Below are positions 25,698 through 34,557 of a stretch of DNA of 64,000 bases, one piece after another; positions within the stretch are counted from its first letter, which is position 1; each line of letters starts with the position of its first letter. Under the pieces are notes generated by a model. It saw nothing but the letters and a program-made list of their open reading frames with translations, made no database searches and was not told the DNA's origin. Location: NCBI RefSeq assembly GCF_004761865.1, contig NZ_SJDM01000008.1, positions 59,681 to 123,680 on the forward strand, read 5' to 3'. The position numbers were made by a program, and so were the translations under genes. The DNA is from Crenalkalicoccus roseus. GTDB taxonomy: Bacteria > Pseudomonadota > Alphaproteobacteria > Acetobacterales > Acetobacteraceae.

Positions 25698-25723
25698 TCC
25701 CGTTCGCCCCGGCTCGCGGCAAA
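25698..25723 (-). repeat. Dispersed repeat family A, copy 2
   Basis: On the minus strand TTTGCCGCGAGCCGGGGCG followed by AACGGGA, matching 4186-4211 with two changes. It starts 7 bp after the ABC exporter stop. Confidence 0.6.
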
Positions 25724-25780
25724 TGCCCTCGCCTCTTGATCTGCGGGCGCCCTCCCCCGTCCGGACGGGATCTGCCCCTG

Positions 25781-25815
25781 GAGCCGCTCCCGATCGGCCG
25801 GGCTCGCGCAAACGG
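25781..25815 (-). repeat. Dispersed repeat family A, copy 3 (diverged)
   Basis: On the minus strand CCGTTTGCGCGAGCCCGG followed by CCGATCGGGAGCGGCTC; this resembles the family A core with its flanking arm. Copies 2 and 3 fill most of the 188-bp gap between the convergent ABC exporter and recR genes. Confidence 0.45.
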
Positions 25816-25879
25816 CCCCAACCCATTGCCCGCGAAGCGGAGGCGCGCTCCCGTCGAGTTTGCCGCCGCGGATCAGGCG

Positions 25880-26479
25880 CTACACCGCCCGCCGCGCCTG
25901 CAGCGCCGCCGCGAGCGTGCCCTCGTCCAGCACGTCCAGCGCGCCTCCGATCGGCACGCCCTGCGCCAGCCGGGTCACCCGCACCCCCAGCGGGCGCAGG
26001 CGGTCGGTGAGGTAGTGGGCGGTCGTCGCCCCGTCCACGGTGGCGGGGAGCGCCAGGATCACCTCCTCCACCCCCCCTTCCGCGACGCGCGCCAGCAGCG
26101 GCTGCACGGCGAGGTCCTCCGGCCCCACCCCGCCGAGGGCGGAGAGCGTGCCGCCGAGCACGTGGTAGAGCCCGCGATGGGCATGGGCCCGCTCCAGCGC
26201 CCAGAGGTCGGCCACCCCCTCCACCACGCAGATCAGGCTGCGGTCGCGCCGCGGATCCCGGCAGACATGGCAGGGGTCCTCCGCGTCCAGATTGCCGCAG
26301 ACGCGGCAGGGCCGCACCGCCTCGGCCGCGCGGCGCAACGCCTCCGCCAGCGGCAGCATGGTCTCCCCCGGACGCATCAGCATCCGCAGCACGGCGCGGC
26401 GCGCGCTGCGCCGACCAAGGCCCGGCAGCTTCGCCAGCAGCCCGACCAGGTGCTCGATGGGGTCGTCCGTCTGCGCCAT
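25880..26479 (-). CDS. recR: Recombination mediator RecR
   Basis: Protein of 199 residues that works with RecO and RecF to load RecA at gaps. The N-terminal helix-hairpin-helix ([20 protein letters not shown]), the four-Cys zinc finger ([16 protein letters not shown]), and the Toprim domain beginning [15 protein letters not shown] are all visible. Length is standard. It follows ybaB and dnaX on the same strand, the usual dnaX-ybaB-recR order. Confidence 0.97.
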   Translation of the reverse strand: MAQTDDPIEHLVGLLAKLPGLGRRSARRAVLRMLMRPGETMLPLAEALRRAAEAVRPCRVCGNLDAEDPCHVCRDPRRDRSLICVVEGVADLWALERAHAHRGLYHVLGGTLSALGGVGPEDLAVQPLLARVAEGGVEEVILALPATVDGATTAHYLTDRLRPLGVRVTRLAQGVPIGGALDVLDEGTLAAALQARRAV

Positions 26480-26517
26480 GCCCGCGCCGCGCACCAGGAA
26501 AGGCCGGGACGGCGCCC

Positions 26518-26841
26518 CTAGAAGGGCAGCTTCATGCCGGGCGGCAGGCTCAGCCCGGCGGCCGCCTTCTGCATCTCCTCGGCCATCGTCGCCTCGACCT
26601 TCTGCCGGGCGTCGGCGTGGGCGGCGACCAGGAGATCCTCGAGCACCTCGCGGTCCTCGGCGGTCATCAGGCTCGGGTCGATGGAGACGCGCTTCAGGTC
26701 GCCCTTTCCGGTCAGCGTCACCTTCACCATGCCCGCACCGGCGGCGCCCTCCACCTCCGTCGCCTCCAGCTTCGCCTGCATCTCCTGCATGCGCGACTGC
26801 ATCTGCTGCGCCTGCTTGAGCATGTTCGAGAGGTTCTTCAT
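26518..26841 (-). CDS. ybaB: YbaB/EbfC family nucleoid-associated protein
   Basis: Small DNA-binding protein of 107 residues. The start [20 protein letters not shown] is the typical coiled N-terminus, followed by the [19 protein letters not shown] strand region and [21 protein letters not shown]. It binds DNA as a dimer. The ATG overlaps the dnaX stop by 4 bp, so the two are coupled. Confidence 0.96.
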   Translation of the reverse strand: MKNLSNMLKQAQQMQSRMQEMQAKLEATEVEGAAGAGMVKVTLTGKGDLKRVSIDPSLMTAEDREVLEDLLVAAHADARQKVEATMAEEMQKAAAGLSLPPGMKLPF

Positions 26842-28799
26842 GGGTCCTCCGGTGGGAAATCGTCGTCGAAATCGGCGGCCCCGGCCTCCGGCTCCTCCGT
26901 GCCGCCAGGCGGCGCGAGGCCCGGAGCCTCGGCGCCGGGCGGGGAAGCAGCCAGGGGCAGCCCGTAGGCGTCCGTGGCGGCATCGCGCACCGCCTCGATG
27001 CTGGCGCCGGGGAAGGCCGCCAGCACGGCCTGCACCAGGGGGTGGCTCGCCGCCAGGCTGCGGCGTTCCGCCTCGGCGGCGCGCCCCTGCTCGGCGAGCG
27101 TCGGCTCGCCTTCGGCGTTGCTGAGCGCGATGGTCCAGCGCGCGCCGGTCGCCTCCAGCAGCAACGCCCCGAGCTGGGCGGCGAGGTCGCGGGGCGCCTC
27201 GGGCCGGACGCGCATCTCGATGCGCCCCTCGGCGATGCGCACCGGATGCACGCTGTGCAGCAGGTGCGCGTGCAGCATCGGCCGCCGCCCGGAGGCGAGG
27301 GCCACCACCTCCCGCCAGGAGCGGGGCGCCTGGGCGGGCCGGGCGGACGGCTCCGGTGCCAGGCGGGGGGGCGGCCCGCCGCCGGCCACGGCGCGCAGGG
27401 CACCGCCCGCCGGCGGGTCCGGCACCACGCTCCCCCGCGCCGCACTTCCCGCCGGCGCCGGGGGGCCGCCCTCCGGCGACGGCCGCGATCCGCCCGCCGC
27501 CGCGCCGCCATCGCCGAGGCGGCGGAGGATGTCGCCCGGCGTCGGCAGCTCCGCCACATGGGCGAGGCGGATCAGCACCATCTCCGCCGCCGCGCGGCGG
27601 TCCGGCGCCTCGTTCACCTCGGCGAGGCCCTTCAGCAGCATCTGCCAGGCGCGCCCCAGCACGGGAATGGAGAGCCGCTCCGCCAGCGCCGCGCCGCGGC
27701 CGCGCTCCTCCTCGCCGAGCGAGGGGTCGGCGCGCAGCGCCGGCACGCTGGCCAGGCGCGTCAGGGTGTGCGCCAGATCCAGCATGTCCGAGAGGATCAC
27801 GCCGGGGTCGGCGCCCCGTTCATGCGCGCGGTCCATCAGCGAGAGGCAGGCGGCGACGTCGCCCCTCATCGCCGCCTCCATCAGGTCCATCACCAGCCCG
27901 CGGTCGGCGAGGCCGAGCATCTCCGCCACCAGCGCCGCGGTGACGCCCGTGCCCTCGGCACCGGCCAGCGCGATCGCCTGGTCGAGCAGGGAGAGGCCGT
28001 CGCGCACCGAGCCGTCGGCGGCGCGGGCCAGCATCGCCAGCGCCTCCTCCTCTGCCGCCACGCCCTCCTTCGCGGCGATGGCGGCGAAATGGGCGCGCAG
28101 CGCCGGCTGCGCGACGCGGCGCAGGAAATGCGTCTGGCAGCGGGAGCGGATGGTGGTCGGCACCTTCCTGAGCTCCGTCGTCGCCAGCATGAACTTCACC
28201 TGGGCCGGCGGCTCCTCCAGCGTCTTCAGCAGGGCGTTGAAGGCCTGGTTCGAGAGCATGTGCACCTCGTCCAGGATCAGCACCTTGAAGCGGCCCTGGG
28301 CGGGGCGGTAGCGCAGCGTCTCGCGCAGCTCCCGCACGTCGTCCACGCTGTTGTTGGAGGCGGCGTCGAGCTCCAGCACGTCCGGGTGGCGGTCGGCCAG
28401 GATGGCGCGGCATTCGGGGCAGGTCCCGCAGGGATCCACGGTGGGGCCGCCCCGCCCGTCCGGGCCGACGCAGTTCAGCGCGCGGGCGATGATGCGCGCG
28501 GTCGTGGTCTTGCCGACGCCGCGCACGCCGGTGAGCAGGAAGGCGTGCGGCACGCGGTTCTGCGCGAAGGCGTTGCGCAGGGTGCGCACCAGCGCCTCCT
28601 GCCCGATCAGCTCGGCGAAGGTGGTGGGGCGGTACTTGCGCGCGAGCACACGGTAGGGGGCGGCCTCTGCGGGAGGCGCGGCCGGCGCATCGCCGAACAG
28701 GCCCGGCCCCTCGGGCGGGGGCGGCTCGGGCAGGCGTTCCGCCTCCTCGGGCGGCGCCTCGGTGCTCGGGGCTGCGGAGCCGAAGAGGTCGCTGGCCAT
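26838..28799 (-). CDS. dnaX: DNA polymerase III subunits gamma/tau
   Basis: Clamp-loader ATPase of 653 residues. After an acidic Pro-rich N-terminal tail of about 45 residues comes the AAA+ core: Walker [10 protein letters not shown], a four-Cys zinc module (CVGPDGRGG, then CGTCPEC), Walker [11 protein letters not shown] and sensor 1 [19 protein letters not shown]. The C-terminal Pro/Gly-rich linker and the last domain should bind DnaB and the polymerase alpha subunit. No obvious frameshift slippery run was seen. It starts the dnaX-ybaB-recR operon, with the SRP RNA just upstream. Confidence 0.96.
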   Translation of the reverse strand: MASDLFGSAAPSTEAPPEEAERLPEPPPPEGPGLFGDAPAAPPAEAAPYRVLARKYRPTTFAELIGQEALVRTLRNAFAQNRVPHAFLLTGVRGVGKTTTARIIARALNCVGPDGRGGPTVDPCGTCPECRAILADRHPDVLELDAASNNSVDDVRELRETLRYRPAQGRFKVLILDEVHMLSNQAFNALLKTLEEPPAQVKFMLATTELRKVPTTIRSRCQTHFLRRVAQPALRAHFAAIAAKEGVAAEEEALAMLARAADGSVRDGLSLLDQAIALAGAEGTGVTAALVAEMLGLADRGLVMDLMEAAMRGDVAACLSLMDRAHERGADPGVILSDMLDLAHTLTRLASVPALRADPSLGEEERGRGAALAERLSIPVLGRAWQMLLKGLAEVNEAPDRRAAAEMVLIRLAHVAELPTPGDILRRLGDGGAAAGGSRPSPEGGPPAPAGSAARGSVVPDPPAGGALRAVAGGGPPPRLAPEPSARPAQAPRSWREVVALASGRRPMLHAHLLHSVHPVRIAEGRIEMRVRPEAPRDLAAQLGALLLEATGARWTIALSNAEGEPTLAEQGRAAEAERRSLAASHPLVQAVLAAFPGASIEAVRDAATDAYGLPLAASPPGAEAPGLAPPGGTEEPEAGAADFDDDFPPEDP

Positions 28800-28872
28800 G
28801 CGGCAGGTGTCTCGGTGGCGGGGCCGGCCGCGGGGGCGACCAAAAAAGCGTCGCGCCGCCTGCGGCGCGAAG

Positions 28873-28974
28873 GTGGAAGACCGGCGAAGCGACCCGGGCG
28901 GAAACTCGTTACGGCTGCTTCCTTCCGGACCTGACCGGGTTGGCGAGGCGCCCGTCCGTCACCGGCCTTCCACG
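28873..28974 (-). ncRNA. ffs: Bacterial small signal recognition particle RNA (4.5S type)
   Basis: On the minus strand the conserved tetraloop and symmetric-loop region reads GGTCAGGTCCGGAAGGAAGC followed by AGCC, the most conserved part of 4.5S RNA and the Ffh-binding site. The ends pair: GTGGAAGGCCGG at the 5' side with CCGGTCTTCCAC at the 3' side. Total length is about 101 bases, right for the small form without Alu domain. A promoter upstream predicts a 5' end near 28972. It lies before dnaX on the same strand. The exact 3' end is estimated. Confidence 0.93.
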
Positions 28975-28978
28975 CCCG

Positions 28979-29007
28979 AATATCGTGCCTCCGCCCCGCC
29001 GGGGCAA
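28979..29007 (-). promoter_or_regulatory. Candidate sigma-70 promoter of ffs
   Basis: On the minus strand TTGCCC (29007-29002), a 17-bp spacer and GATATT (28984-28979). The expected transcription start, about 7 bases on, falls at the 5' end of the SRP RNA stem, which supports both calls. Confidence 0.6.
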
Positions 29008-29036
29008 TGCCCCCCGCGGCATATCGCCGGTCCTTC

Positions 29037-29062
29037 CGCCCGCGGGATCCTTCCCGCGGGCG
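29037..29062 (-). terminator. Hairpin after speE with an 11-bp stem
   Basis: CGCCCGCGGGA and TCCCGCGGGCG pair perfectly around a four-base loop. It lies about 67 bp after the speE stop on the minus strand and before the ffs promoter. There is no T-run. It is a plausible end for the speDE transcript. Confidence 0.5.
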
Positions 29063-29128
29063 ATGTCCGGCCCCGGGCGCGCCCCTTGCCGATGGTCCCG
29101 GGGCCTGCGGAGGGGCGGGCCGGGGGCG

Positions 29129-30019
29129 TCAGCCCTTCCGCGTCGCGCCGGAGACGGCCTCCAGGCACTCCGCGATGTAGGGCGGCAGGTGGAAGGCGCA
29201 GGCGTGGATCTCCGGCGTCCAGTAGCGCGTCGTGCCGAGGATGCCGGCCTCGGCGGCGCGCCGGCGGATCTCCTCGGCGCCGAGGTGGCGGCAGGAGGCG
29301 TCCTTGGCCGCCCAGCCGAGCGTCATGAAGCCGCCGACATAGGTCGGCACGGCGGCGACATAGGCCCAGACGTCGGGGAAGGCCTTGGCGCGGCGGAGCG
29401 AGGTCTCGCGCAGCTCCTCGGCCTGCATGAAGGGAACGCCGGACTGGTTCACCACGAGCCCGCGCTCGCCGAGGAGACGCGCGCAGTTGGCGTAGAACTC
29501 GTCGGTGAACAGCACCTCCCCGACCCCGATCGGATCGGTGCTGTCCACGATCACGACATCGAAGCTGCCGGCCGGCGCCTGCCGGACGTAGTCGATCCCG
29601 TCGCCGACGATCACCTCGGCCCGCGGGTCGGACCAGGCATCCCCGCCGATGCGGGGCATGTGCTCCCTGGCGAGGCGGATCACCTCGCCGTCGATCTCCA
29701 CCATCACCGCCCGCTCGACGCCCTTGTGCTGCAGGACGCGGCGCAGGACGCCGCCATCGCCGGCGCCGATGATCAGGACCCGCCGCGCCGCGCCGTGCGC
29801 CAGCAGCGGCACATGGGCCAGCATCTCCTGATAGACGAACTCGTCCGCCTCGGTGATCTGCACCACGCCGTCGAGCAGCATGACCCGGCCATGGCTGTCG
29901 CTCTCGAACACCATGATGTCCTGAAAGCCGGACTGCACGCGCGCCAGCTCGCGCTTGACGCGGAACCGCTGCCCCCAATCCGGGTAGAGCGTCTCGTTCA
30001 CCCAGGAATCGGTCGCCAT
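29129..30019 (-). CDS. speE: Spermidine synthase (polyamine aminopropyltransferase)
   Basis: Enzyme of 296 residues that transfers the aminopropyl group of decarboxylated AdoMet to putrescine. The nucleotide-binding signature RRVLIIGAGDGGVLRRVL is followed by AVMVEIDGEVI and the catalytic segment VIVDSTDPIGVGEVLFT; FQDIMVFESDSHGRVMLLDGVVQITEADEFVYQEML is the family N-terminus in pieces. The start at 30019 has GGGAGA just upstream and was preferred over an ATG seven codons earlier. speD lies 75 bp upstream. Confidence 0.96.
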   Translation of the reverse strand: MATDSWVNETLYPDWGQRFRVKRELARVQSGFQDIMVFESDSHGRVMLLDGVVQITEADEFVYQEMLAHVPLLAHGAARRVLIIGAGDGGVLRRVLQHKGVERAVMVEIDGEVIRLAREHMPRIGGDAWSDPRAEVIVGDGIDYVRQAPAGSFDVVIVDSTDPIGVGEVLFTDEFYANCARLLGERGLVVNQSGVPFMQAEELRETSLRRAKAFPDVWAYVAAVPTYVGGFMTLGWAAKDASCRHLGAEEIRRRAAEAGILGTTRYWTPEIHACAFHLPPYIAECLEAVSGATRKG

Positions 30020-30094
30020 GGAACTCTCCCGCACATGCACAAGGAAAGGGCCGGGCGCGAGAGGCCCGGCCCCGATCCTGACCGGAACGCGGCG

Positions 30095-30550
30095 TCAGCC
30101 CACGAGGCCGCGCTTGTGCTCCGCCAGCGTGACTCGCTCAGGCAGGAATCCCTTCTTCAGGACGGGAACGGCGTTGTAGGGGTTGCACGCGCCACAGACG
30201 AAGATGTCGATGGCGGCGAAATCCCGCTCCGGCCAGGTGTGGATGGAGACATGGCTCTCCGCCAGCACCAGCACGCCGGACACGCCGCTGCCGGGCCCGA
30301 AGTGATGGAAATGCCCGTGCAGGATGGTCGCACCCGTGGCGATGGCCGCCTCGCGCAGCACCGCATCGATGTGCTCCGGATCCGCGAGGTTGGTCGCGCC
30401 CCAGAGGTCGATGATCAGGTGCGTGCCGGCGAACTTCACGCCGTCACGGGTGACGAAATAATCCTTGGCCTCGCTCACCGAGGTTGCGGAGTTCTGGGCG
30501 TTGCTCGGGAGCGTCTCCGAGACCATCCCCAGTTGGACGAGAGCTTCCAT
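30095..30550 (-). CDS. speD: S-adenosylmethionine decarboxylase proenzyme
   Basis: Proenzyme of 151 residues of the small bacterial class (SpeH type). It cleaves itself at Glu98-Ser99 in LAESHVSIHTWPE to form the pyruvoyl cofactor; His104 and Cys119 (FVCGACNPY) are the expected catalytic residues. It is about 30 residues longer at the N-terminus than the shortest forms. AAGGAG lies 8 bases before the ATG. It makes the aminopropyl donor for SpeE, encoded next. Confidence 0.95.
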   Translation of the reverse strand: MEALVQLGMVSETLPSNAQNSATSVSEAKDYFVTRDGVKFAGTHLIIDLWGATNLADPEHIDAVLREAAIATGATILHGHFHHFGPGSGVSGVLVLAESHVSIHTWPERDFAAIDIFVCGACNPYNAVPVLKKGFLPERVTLAEHKRGLVG

Positions 30551-30615
30551 CGCGGGCTCCTTCCCACCAGCAGATGACCAGGGCGATCGGGTATCGATCA
30601 GGTCAACGGCCGCCG

Positions 30616-30644
30616 CATATGGGGCACCCACCCCCTGGGTGCAA
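30616..30644 (-). promoter_or_regulatory. Candidate speDE promoter with an inverted repeat in the spacer
   Basis: On the minus strand TTGCAC (30644-30639), a 17-bp spacer and CATATG (30621-30616). A 7-bp inverted repeat, GCACCCA/TGGGTGC with a 5-base gap (30624-30642), fills the spacer and overlaps the -35 box, the usual place for a repressor site. The leader to the ATG is about 60 bases. Confidence 0.5.
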
Positions 30645-30661
30645 GCGGTTTTGGGACGGGA

Positions 30662-30700
30662 AGGCCGAAAAAATTGCCGCCCTCTCCCGCGTGGCGCACG
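30662..30700 (-). terminator. Possible terminator after the flagellar TPR gene
   Basis: On the minus strand a 7-bp stem TCCCGTG/CGCGGGA (one wobble pair) is followed about 10 bases later by a run of six T. The T-run is real, but the distance from the stem is longer than usual. Confidence 0.35.
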
Positions 30701-30704
30701 GGAC

Positions 30705-33551
30705 TCAGCGCGTACCGAGGCTGGCTGCCCGCAATGGCTCCAGCCCGGCGGGAAGGGCGCGGAAGAGCTGCAGCTCGCGCTGCAGCCGCGGCAGATCCGC
30801 CAGCCCGCGCAAGGGATCGGCGGTCAGCGCCGCGAAGGGCTCGGCCAGAGGGCCGTTGCGCATCCGCGGCCCGAATTCCGCACCCAGCGCAGCGAGGTCC
30901 CCCGCCCTGCCAGCCAGGGCGAGCAGCGCCGCCTGCCGCAGCAGCACGCGGCGGTGGGACATCTCAAGCGCCGCCGGCGAGGGCGGCAGCACGTCGCGCA
31001 GGTGCTCCTGCAGCACGGCGGCGGCACCCGCCCAGTCCTGCCTTTCCGCCAGAAGCTCGGCCAGCGGCTCCGCGCCTGGCGGGCCGAGCGCGCGCAGCGA
31101 CGCCATCGCCTGCGCCATGTCGCCCCGAAGCGCCTGCGCCCGGGCTCGGAGCACGGCGCGCTCCTGAGCCAGGGCCTCGGGCAGCGCCGGCGATGCCGTC
31201 TGCTCCAGCACCGCCAGCGCCTGCGCGGCCTCGCCCGCGGTGAGGCGCAGGCGAGCCAGGCGCAGGCCAAGCGCGGCGCGCTGGGCACCACTCGCCCCTT
31301 CCACCGCCCGCCGCAGCAGCGCCGCGGCACGATCCGTGAGGTCAAGGGCAATCATGCGGTCGGCGAGCAGCATCACCGCCGCCTCGCCCTCCAGGCCGGC
31401 GGGCAGCAGGTCGGGATGCGCGTCGAACACGGCCACCGCGCCGAGCGGAGGCTCGCTTTCGAGGGCTGCGAGGAAGGCCTCCTGCAGCTTCGGGCGCAAG
31501 CCGGAAGCCTGCTCGGGGAACAGCGCGCCGGTCTCCTGCAGCAGCGCCAGAGCGCCCCGCGCCTCACCGGCCTGGAGCCGCAGCCTTGCCAGGCGCAGCC
31601 GCGTGGCGAACTCCTCCTGATCGCCGCGCCAGGCGACCAGCGCCGCTTCCAGCGCCTGTGCGGCCTGCGCCGGATCCATCCGGCCGGTGGCGAGGCGAAG
31701 CTCAATCCCCCGTCGCAAGGCCCTGACCCGCACCAGGCGGTCCCGCCCCCGCGTCAGGGCATCGTAGGCGGCCAGCGCCTCCTCGGTGTGCCCTTCGGCC
31801 TCCGCCAGCGCCGCCCGGGCCAGCGCGAGGTCGGCCCGTCCTGGCGCTGCGGCGACCAGCCGGGCCAGCGCCTCGCGCTCCCCCTTCTCCATCAGGGTAT
31901 GGGCGACCAGGGGCAGAAGCCGTGCCCGCACCCCCTCGGGATATTCCAGCACCAGCGGCAGGGTTGCGGTGAAGCCCGGCGCGGCGGCACCCGCCTCCCC
32001 CCGGATCGCCGCCAGGACGGCCCGCCACAGGATCAGCTCGTCGCAATCCTCCAGATCCGGATGCATCAGGCCCTCGGCTTCGGCCGGGCGGCCGGCCAGG
32101 GCGGCGGCGGCACCGGAAAGGGCCGCGATGCCGGAATCCTCGGCAGCGGCAGGGTTCTCCAGGCGAGCGAGTGCCAGAACCGCCTGCGCCTCCTGCGGCA
32201 GGCCCAGCGCGAGCAGCGTCTCGGCCGCGGCGCGGCGCAGGGCAAGCCTCGCCAGGGGTGGTGCCGCGGCGATGGCCGCCTGCTCGGCACGTTGGCGCTT
32301 GACCAGAACGGGGACGGGCAGGTCGGGGATGTCGAAGAGCCGTGTCATCGGCGGCTGCGGTACGCCGGTCGCCACCGCCGGGTCGATGGAAAGGGCCCCT
32401 CCGCCGGCGGCGCCGAGCAGGAATCCGTCCGGCGCGGCCCGCAGCGTCACGTGATCCGAACGCGCCAGCACCGCCGCGCCCAGAAGCGTGGAGGGCAGGT
32501 CGGCCTCGGGCAGCCGCCGCGGCTGCGGCACATGCCCGGCCGGCTCCCGCATCGTGCCCAGCAGCAGGGGCAGCCCGGTCAGCGGATCGCTCAGGGCGAC
32601 GACGCGCCCGGGATGGGACGCCCGCAGCAGCAACTGCCCGCTGCCTTCGATCCCGATCGCCAGCGCACCGTCGGGCGATGCCTCGCCGGCGGCGCCGGGA
32701 TGCGCCGCCTCCAGCGCCCAGGCCCCGTCCAGCCGCCGCGCGCGCAGCGTCGCGGGCGGGTCGAGCCTGAGCGCGATCTGCGTGCCTCCGGGCAGGATCT
32801 CCGCCGTCATGGCGCCCAGCACCGGGTCGCGCCGCAACGCCGAGAGGTCGAGCGGCTGGGCCTTGTCGAACACGGCCAGGACCAGGTCTCCCCGTCGCAG
32901 CAGCGCCAGCCCGACCTCGGCCCCGAAGGGCAGCAGGGCGGCGCGCGGCTGTCCTGGGGCGCCAATCAGCCGGACCGGCAATGCCGAAGGGGGCGGCAGG
33001 CTGACCGAGGCCGCGTTCAGCGCCGCCGCGCCGAGGCCCGACTCGGGCGGCCGGACGGCGTCGGCCACGGCCGGTGTTGCCGGAACATCCGGCGCCGGAG
33101 GCGCTGGAGGGGGCACGGGCTGGGCCGCCGTCCCGGATCTGGCGGTGCCCTGCGCATCCTGCGCGTCCTCCGCCCGCGGCGGGGGGGCAGGCGGCGCCTC
33201 CGGGGCAGGATCCAGAAGATCCACCACCACCCAGGGGCCATGCCGGAAATGCCGCGCCCTGACGCCCGGGCGCACCGTGATCTCGACCCCCTCGGCGACC
33301 GCCGCAACCCCGGTGACGTTGCGCACCGGACGGCGGACCCCCGCCAGATCCAGCTCCGCCGGAGCGCCGAAGCGCAGCAGCACGCGGGTGCCATGCTGCT
33401 CAAGCCGGTATGGCGGAGGCTGGGGCCAGTCGAAGACGATGCGGCCATGTGCCGCATGATCCCCCACCCTGACGCCGATGAATTCCCGCGCCACGCCCGC
33501 GGCGGGCATCATCAAGGCGGCGGTCAGCAGCCAGGGGAGGAGGCGCGTCAT
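30705..33551 (-). CDS. Large exported TPR protein at the end of the flagellar operon
   Basis: Protein of 948 residues with a signal peptide (LLPWLLTAALMMPAAGVA). The N-terminal 120 residues (FIGVRVGDHAAHGRIVFDW, YRLEQHGTRVLLRFGAP) have an AMIN-like beta pattern; then a Pro-rich linker, a middle part with strands, and a long C-terminal array of Ala/Leu-rich helix pairs resembling tetratricopeptide repeats (about 430-940). It overlaps the cheZ stop by 4 bp, so it belongs to the flagellar/chemotaxis operon. A periplasmic or outer-membrane role around the flagellar base is inferred. No named family was recognised with certainty. Confidence 0.8.
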   Translation of the reverse strand: MTRLLPWLLTAALMMPAAGVAREFIGVRVGDHAAHGRIVFDWPQPPPYRLEQHGTRVLLRFGAPAELDLAGVRRPVRNVTGVAAVAEGVEITVRPGVRARHFRHGPWVVVDLLDPAPEAPPAPPPRAEDAQDAQGTARSGTAAQPVPPPAPPAPDVPATPAVADAVRPPESGLGAAALNAASVSLPPPSALPVRLIGAPGQPRAALLPFGAEVGLALLRRGDLVLAVFDKAQPLDLSALRRDPVLGAMTAEILPGGTQIALRLDPPATLRARRLDGAWALEAAHPGAAGEASPDGALAIGIEGSGQLLLRASHPGRVVALSDPLTGLPLLLGTMREPAGHVPQPRRLPEADLPSTLLGAAVLARSDHVTLRAAPDGFLLGAAGGGALSIDPAVATGVPQPPMTRLFDIPDLPVPVLVKRQRAEQAAIAAAPPLARLALRRAAAETLLALGLPQEAQAVLALARLENPAAAEDSGIAALSGAAAALAGRPAEAEGLMHPDLEDCDELILWRAVLAAIRGEAGAAAPGFTATLPLVLEYPEGVRARLLPLVAHTLMEKGEREALARLVAAAPGRADLALARAALAEAEGHTEEALAAYDALTRGRDRLVRVRALRRGIELRLATGRMDPAQAAQALEAALVAWRGDQEEFATRLRLARLRLQAGEARGALALLQETGALFPEQASGLRPKLQEAFLAALESEPPLGAVAVFDAHPDLLPAGLEGEAAVMLLADRMIALDLTDRAAALLRRAVEGASGAQRAALGLRLARLRLTAGEAAQALAVLEQTASPALPEALAQERAVLRARAQALRGDMAQAMASLRALGPPGAEPLAELLAERQDWAGAAAVLQEHLRDVLPPSPAALEMSHRRVLLRQAALLALAGRAGDLAALGAEFGPRMRNGPLAEPFAALTADPLRGLADLPRLQRELQLFRALPAGLEPLRAASLGTR

Positions 33552-34126
33552 TCGAAGCTGGCCAGCAGGCGGTCTATGTCCTGCTGCGAGGCCGCGCTCG
33601 CGGGCAGTTGCGGGCCGCTGGCCAGGGCCTCGCCCTCGGTGCGGGGCGGAGACGCCGCCTCGCCCGCCCCGGGGCAGCCGAAGGCGTGGGTGGCAGCGGC
33701 GACGCGCCGCTCGATCGTCTTCAGGGCCGTCACCACCTTGCCTATGCGCTGGCCGGTGATGTCCTGGAAGCTGCAGGCCTCGTAGATGCGGGTCACGGCG
33801 TCCGACAGGACGGAGGCCGCCTCCTCGGGCAGGCGCGGCCGCAATCCCTCCAGGGCCTCGCAGCTGTCGAGGATTTCGTTCGTCGCCGCGGCGGTGTGCG
33901 CGACGACGGCATCCAGCTCGTCGGTCGCCGCCGGGATCTGGCTTGCGGTGATGTCGTCGGCCTGCAGCGCCGCAATCTCGGACTTGGCGCGCGCCACCTC
34001 CCGCCCCAGGGCCTCCAGCTCGGCCAGAAGCGCTGCCTCGCGGGGGGTAAGCTCGCTGGGCAGGAGGCCCAGCACCACGCGCACCGGCCCGTCCGCCGGG
34101 TCCGCGCCCAGATTCCCGTCAGGCAT
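33548..34126 (-). CDS. cheZ: CheZ-type protein phosphatase
   Basis: Chemotaxis phosphatase of 192 residues, mostly long helices. The catalytic motif FQDITGQRIGKVV (120-130) carries the Asp/Gln residues that remove phosphate from CheY. The C-terminal SQQDIDRLLASFE fits the CheY-binding tail. It follows cheY with an 8-bp overlap. Many alphaproteobacteria lack CheZ and use extra CheY sinks instead, so its presence is informative about taxonomy and motility control. Confidence 0.9.
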   Translation of the reverse strand: MPDGNLGADPADGPVRVVLGLLPSELTPREAALLAELEALGREVARAKSEIAALQADDITASQIPAATDELDAVVAHTAAATNEILDSCEALEGLRPRLPEEAASVLSDAVTRIYEACSFQDITGQRIGKVVTALKTIERRVAAATHAFGCPGAGEAASPPRTEGEALASGPQLPASAASQQDIDRLLASFE

Positions 34127-34505
34127 GGCCCAGCACCTTCTCGATCTTGTCGCGCAGGGTTTCGGCGTTGAACGGCTTGACGATGTAGTTGGAGACGCCG
34201 GCCTGCTTGGCGGCGACCACGTTCTCCGTCTTGCTCTCGGCGGTGACCATGATGAAGGGCGTGTCCTTCAGCCTCTGGTCGCCGCGCACCTCCTTCAGCA
34301 GGTCGAGGCCGGTCATCGGCTGCATGTTCCAGTCGCTGATTACCAGGCCGAAATTCCCGGCGCGCAGCTTGGCCAGCGCCTCCTGCCCGTCGGTGGCCTC
34401 CTCGACGTTGTTGAAGTCGAGCTGCTTCAGAAGGTTGCGGATGATCCTGAGCATGGTCTTGTAGTCGTCCACGATCAGGACCGAGATGTTCTTGTCCATC
34501 GGCAT
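34119..34505 (-). CDS. cheY: Chemotaxis response regulator CheY
   Basis: Stand-alone receiver of 128 residues. The acid pair Asp13-14, phosphorylation site Asp58 (LVISDWNMQPMTG), Thr88 (MVTAES) and Lys110 (YIVKPF) are all present. The WNM after the Asp matches true CheY. Phospho-CheY binds the FliM switch, and FliM is encoded in the same operon. AGGAGG sits 6 bases before the ATG. Confidence 0.95.
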   Translation of the reverse strand: MPMDKNISVLIVDDYKTMLRIIRNLLKQLDFNNVEEATDGQEALAKLRAGNFGLVISDWNMQPMTGLDLLKEVRGDQRLKDTPFIMVTAESKTENVVAAKQAGVSNYIVKPFNAETLRDKIEKVLGHA

Positions 34506-34557
34506 GAGCCGCCTCCTGTCCAATCCGATGTCGTGCGAGGGATGCGAGGCGCCGGCC

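Noticed and set aside
26838..28799. Programmed frameshift in dnaX to make gamma.
   Set aside because: No A-rich slippery run followed by a strong stem was seen in the region where the shorter form would end.
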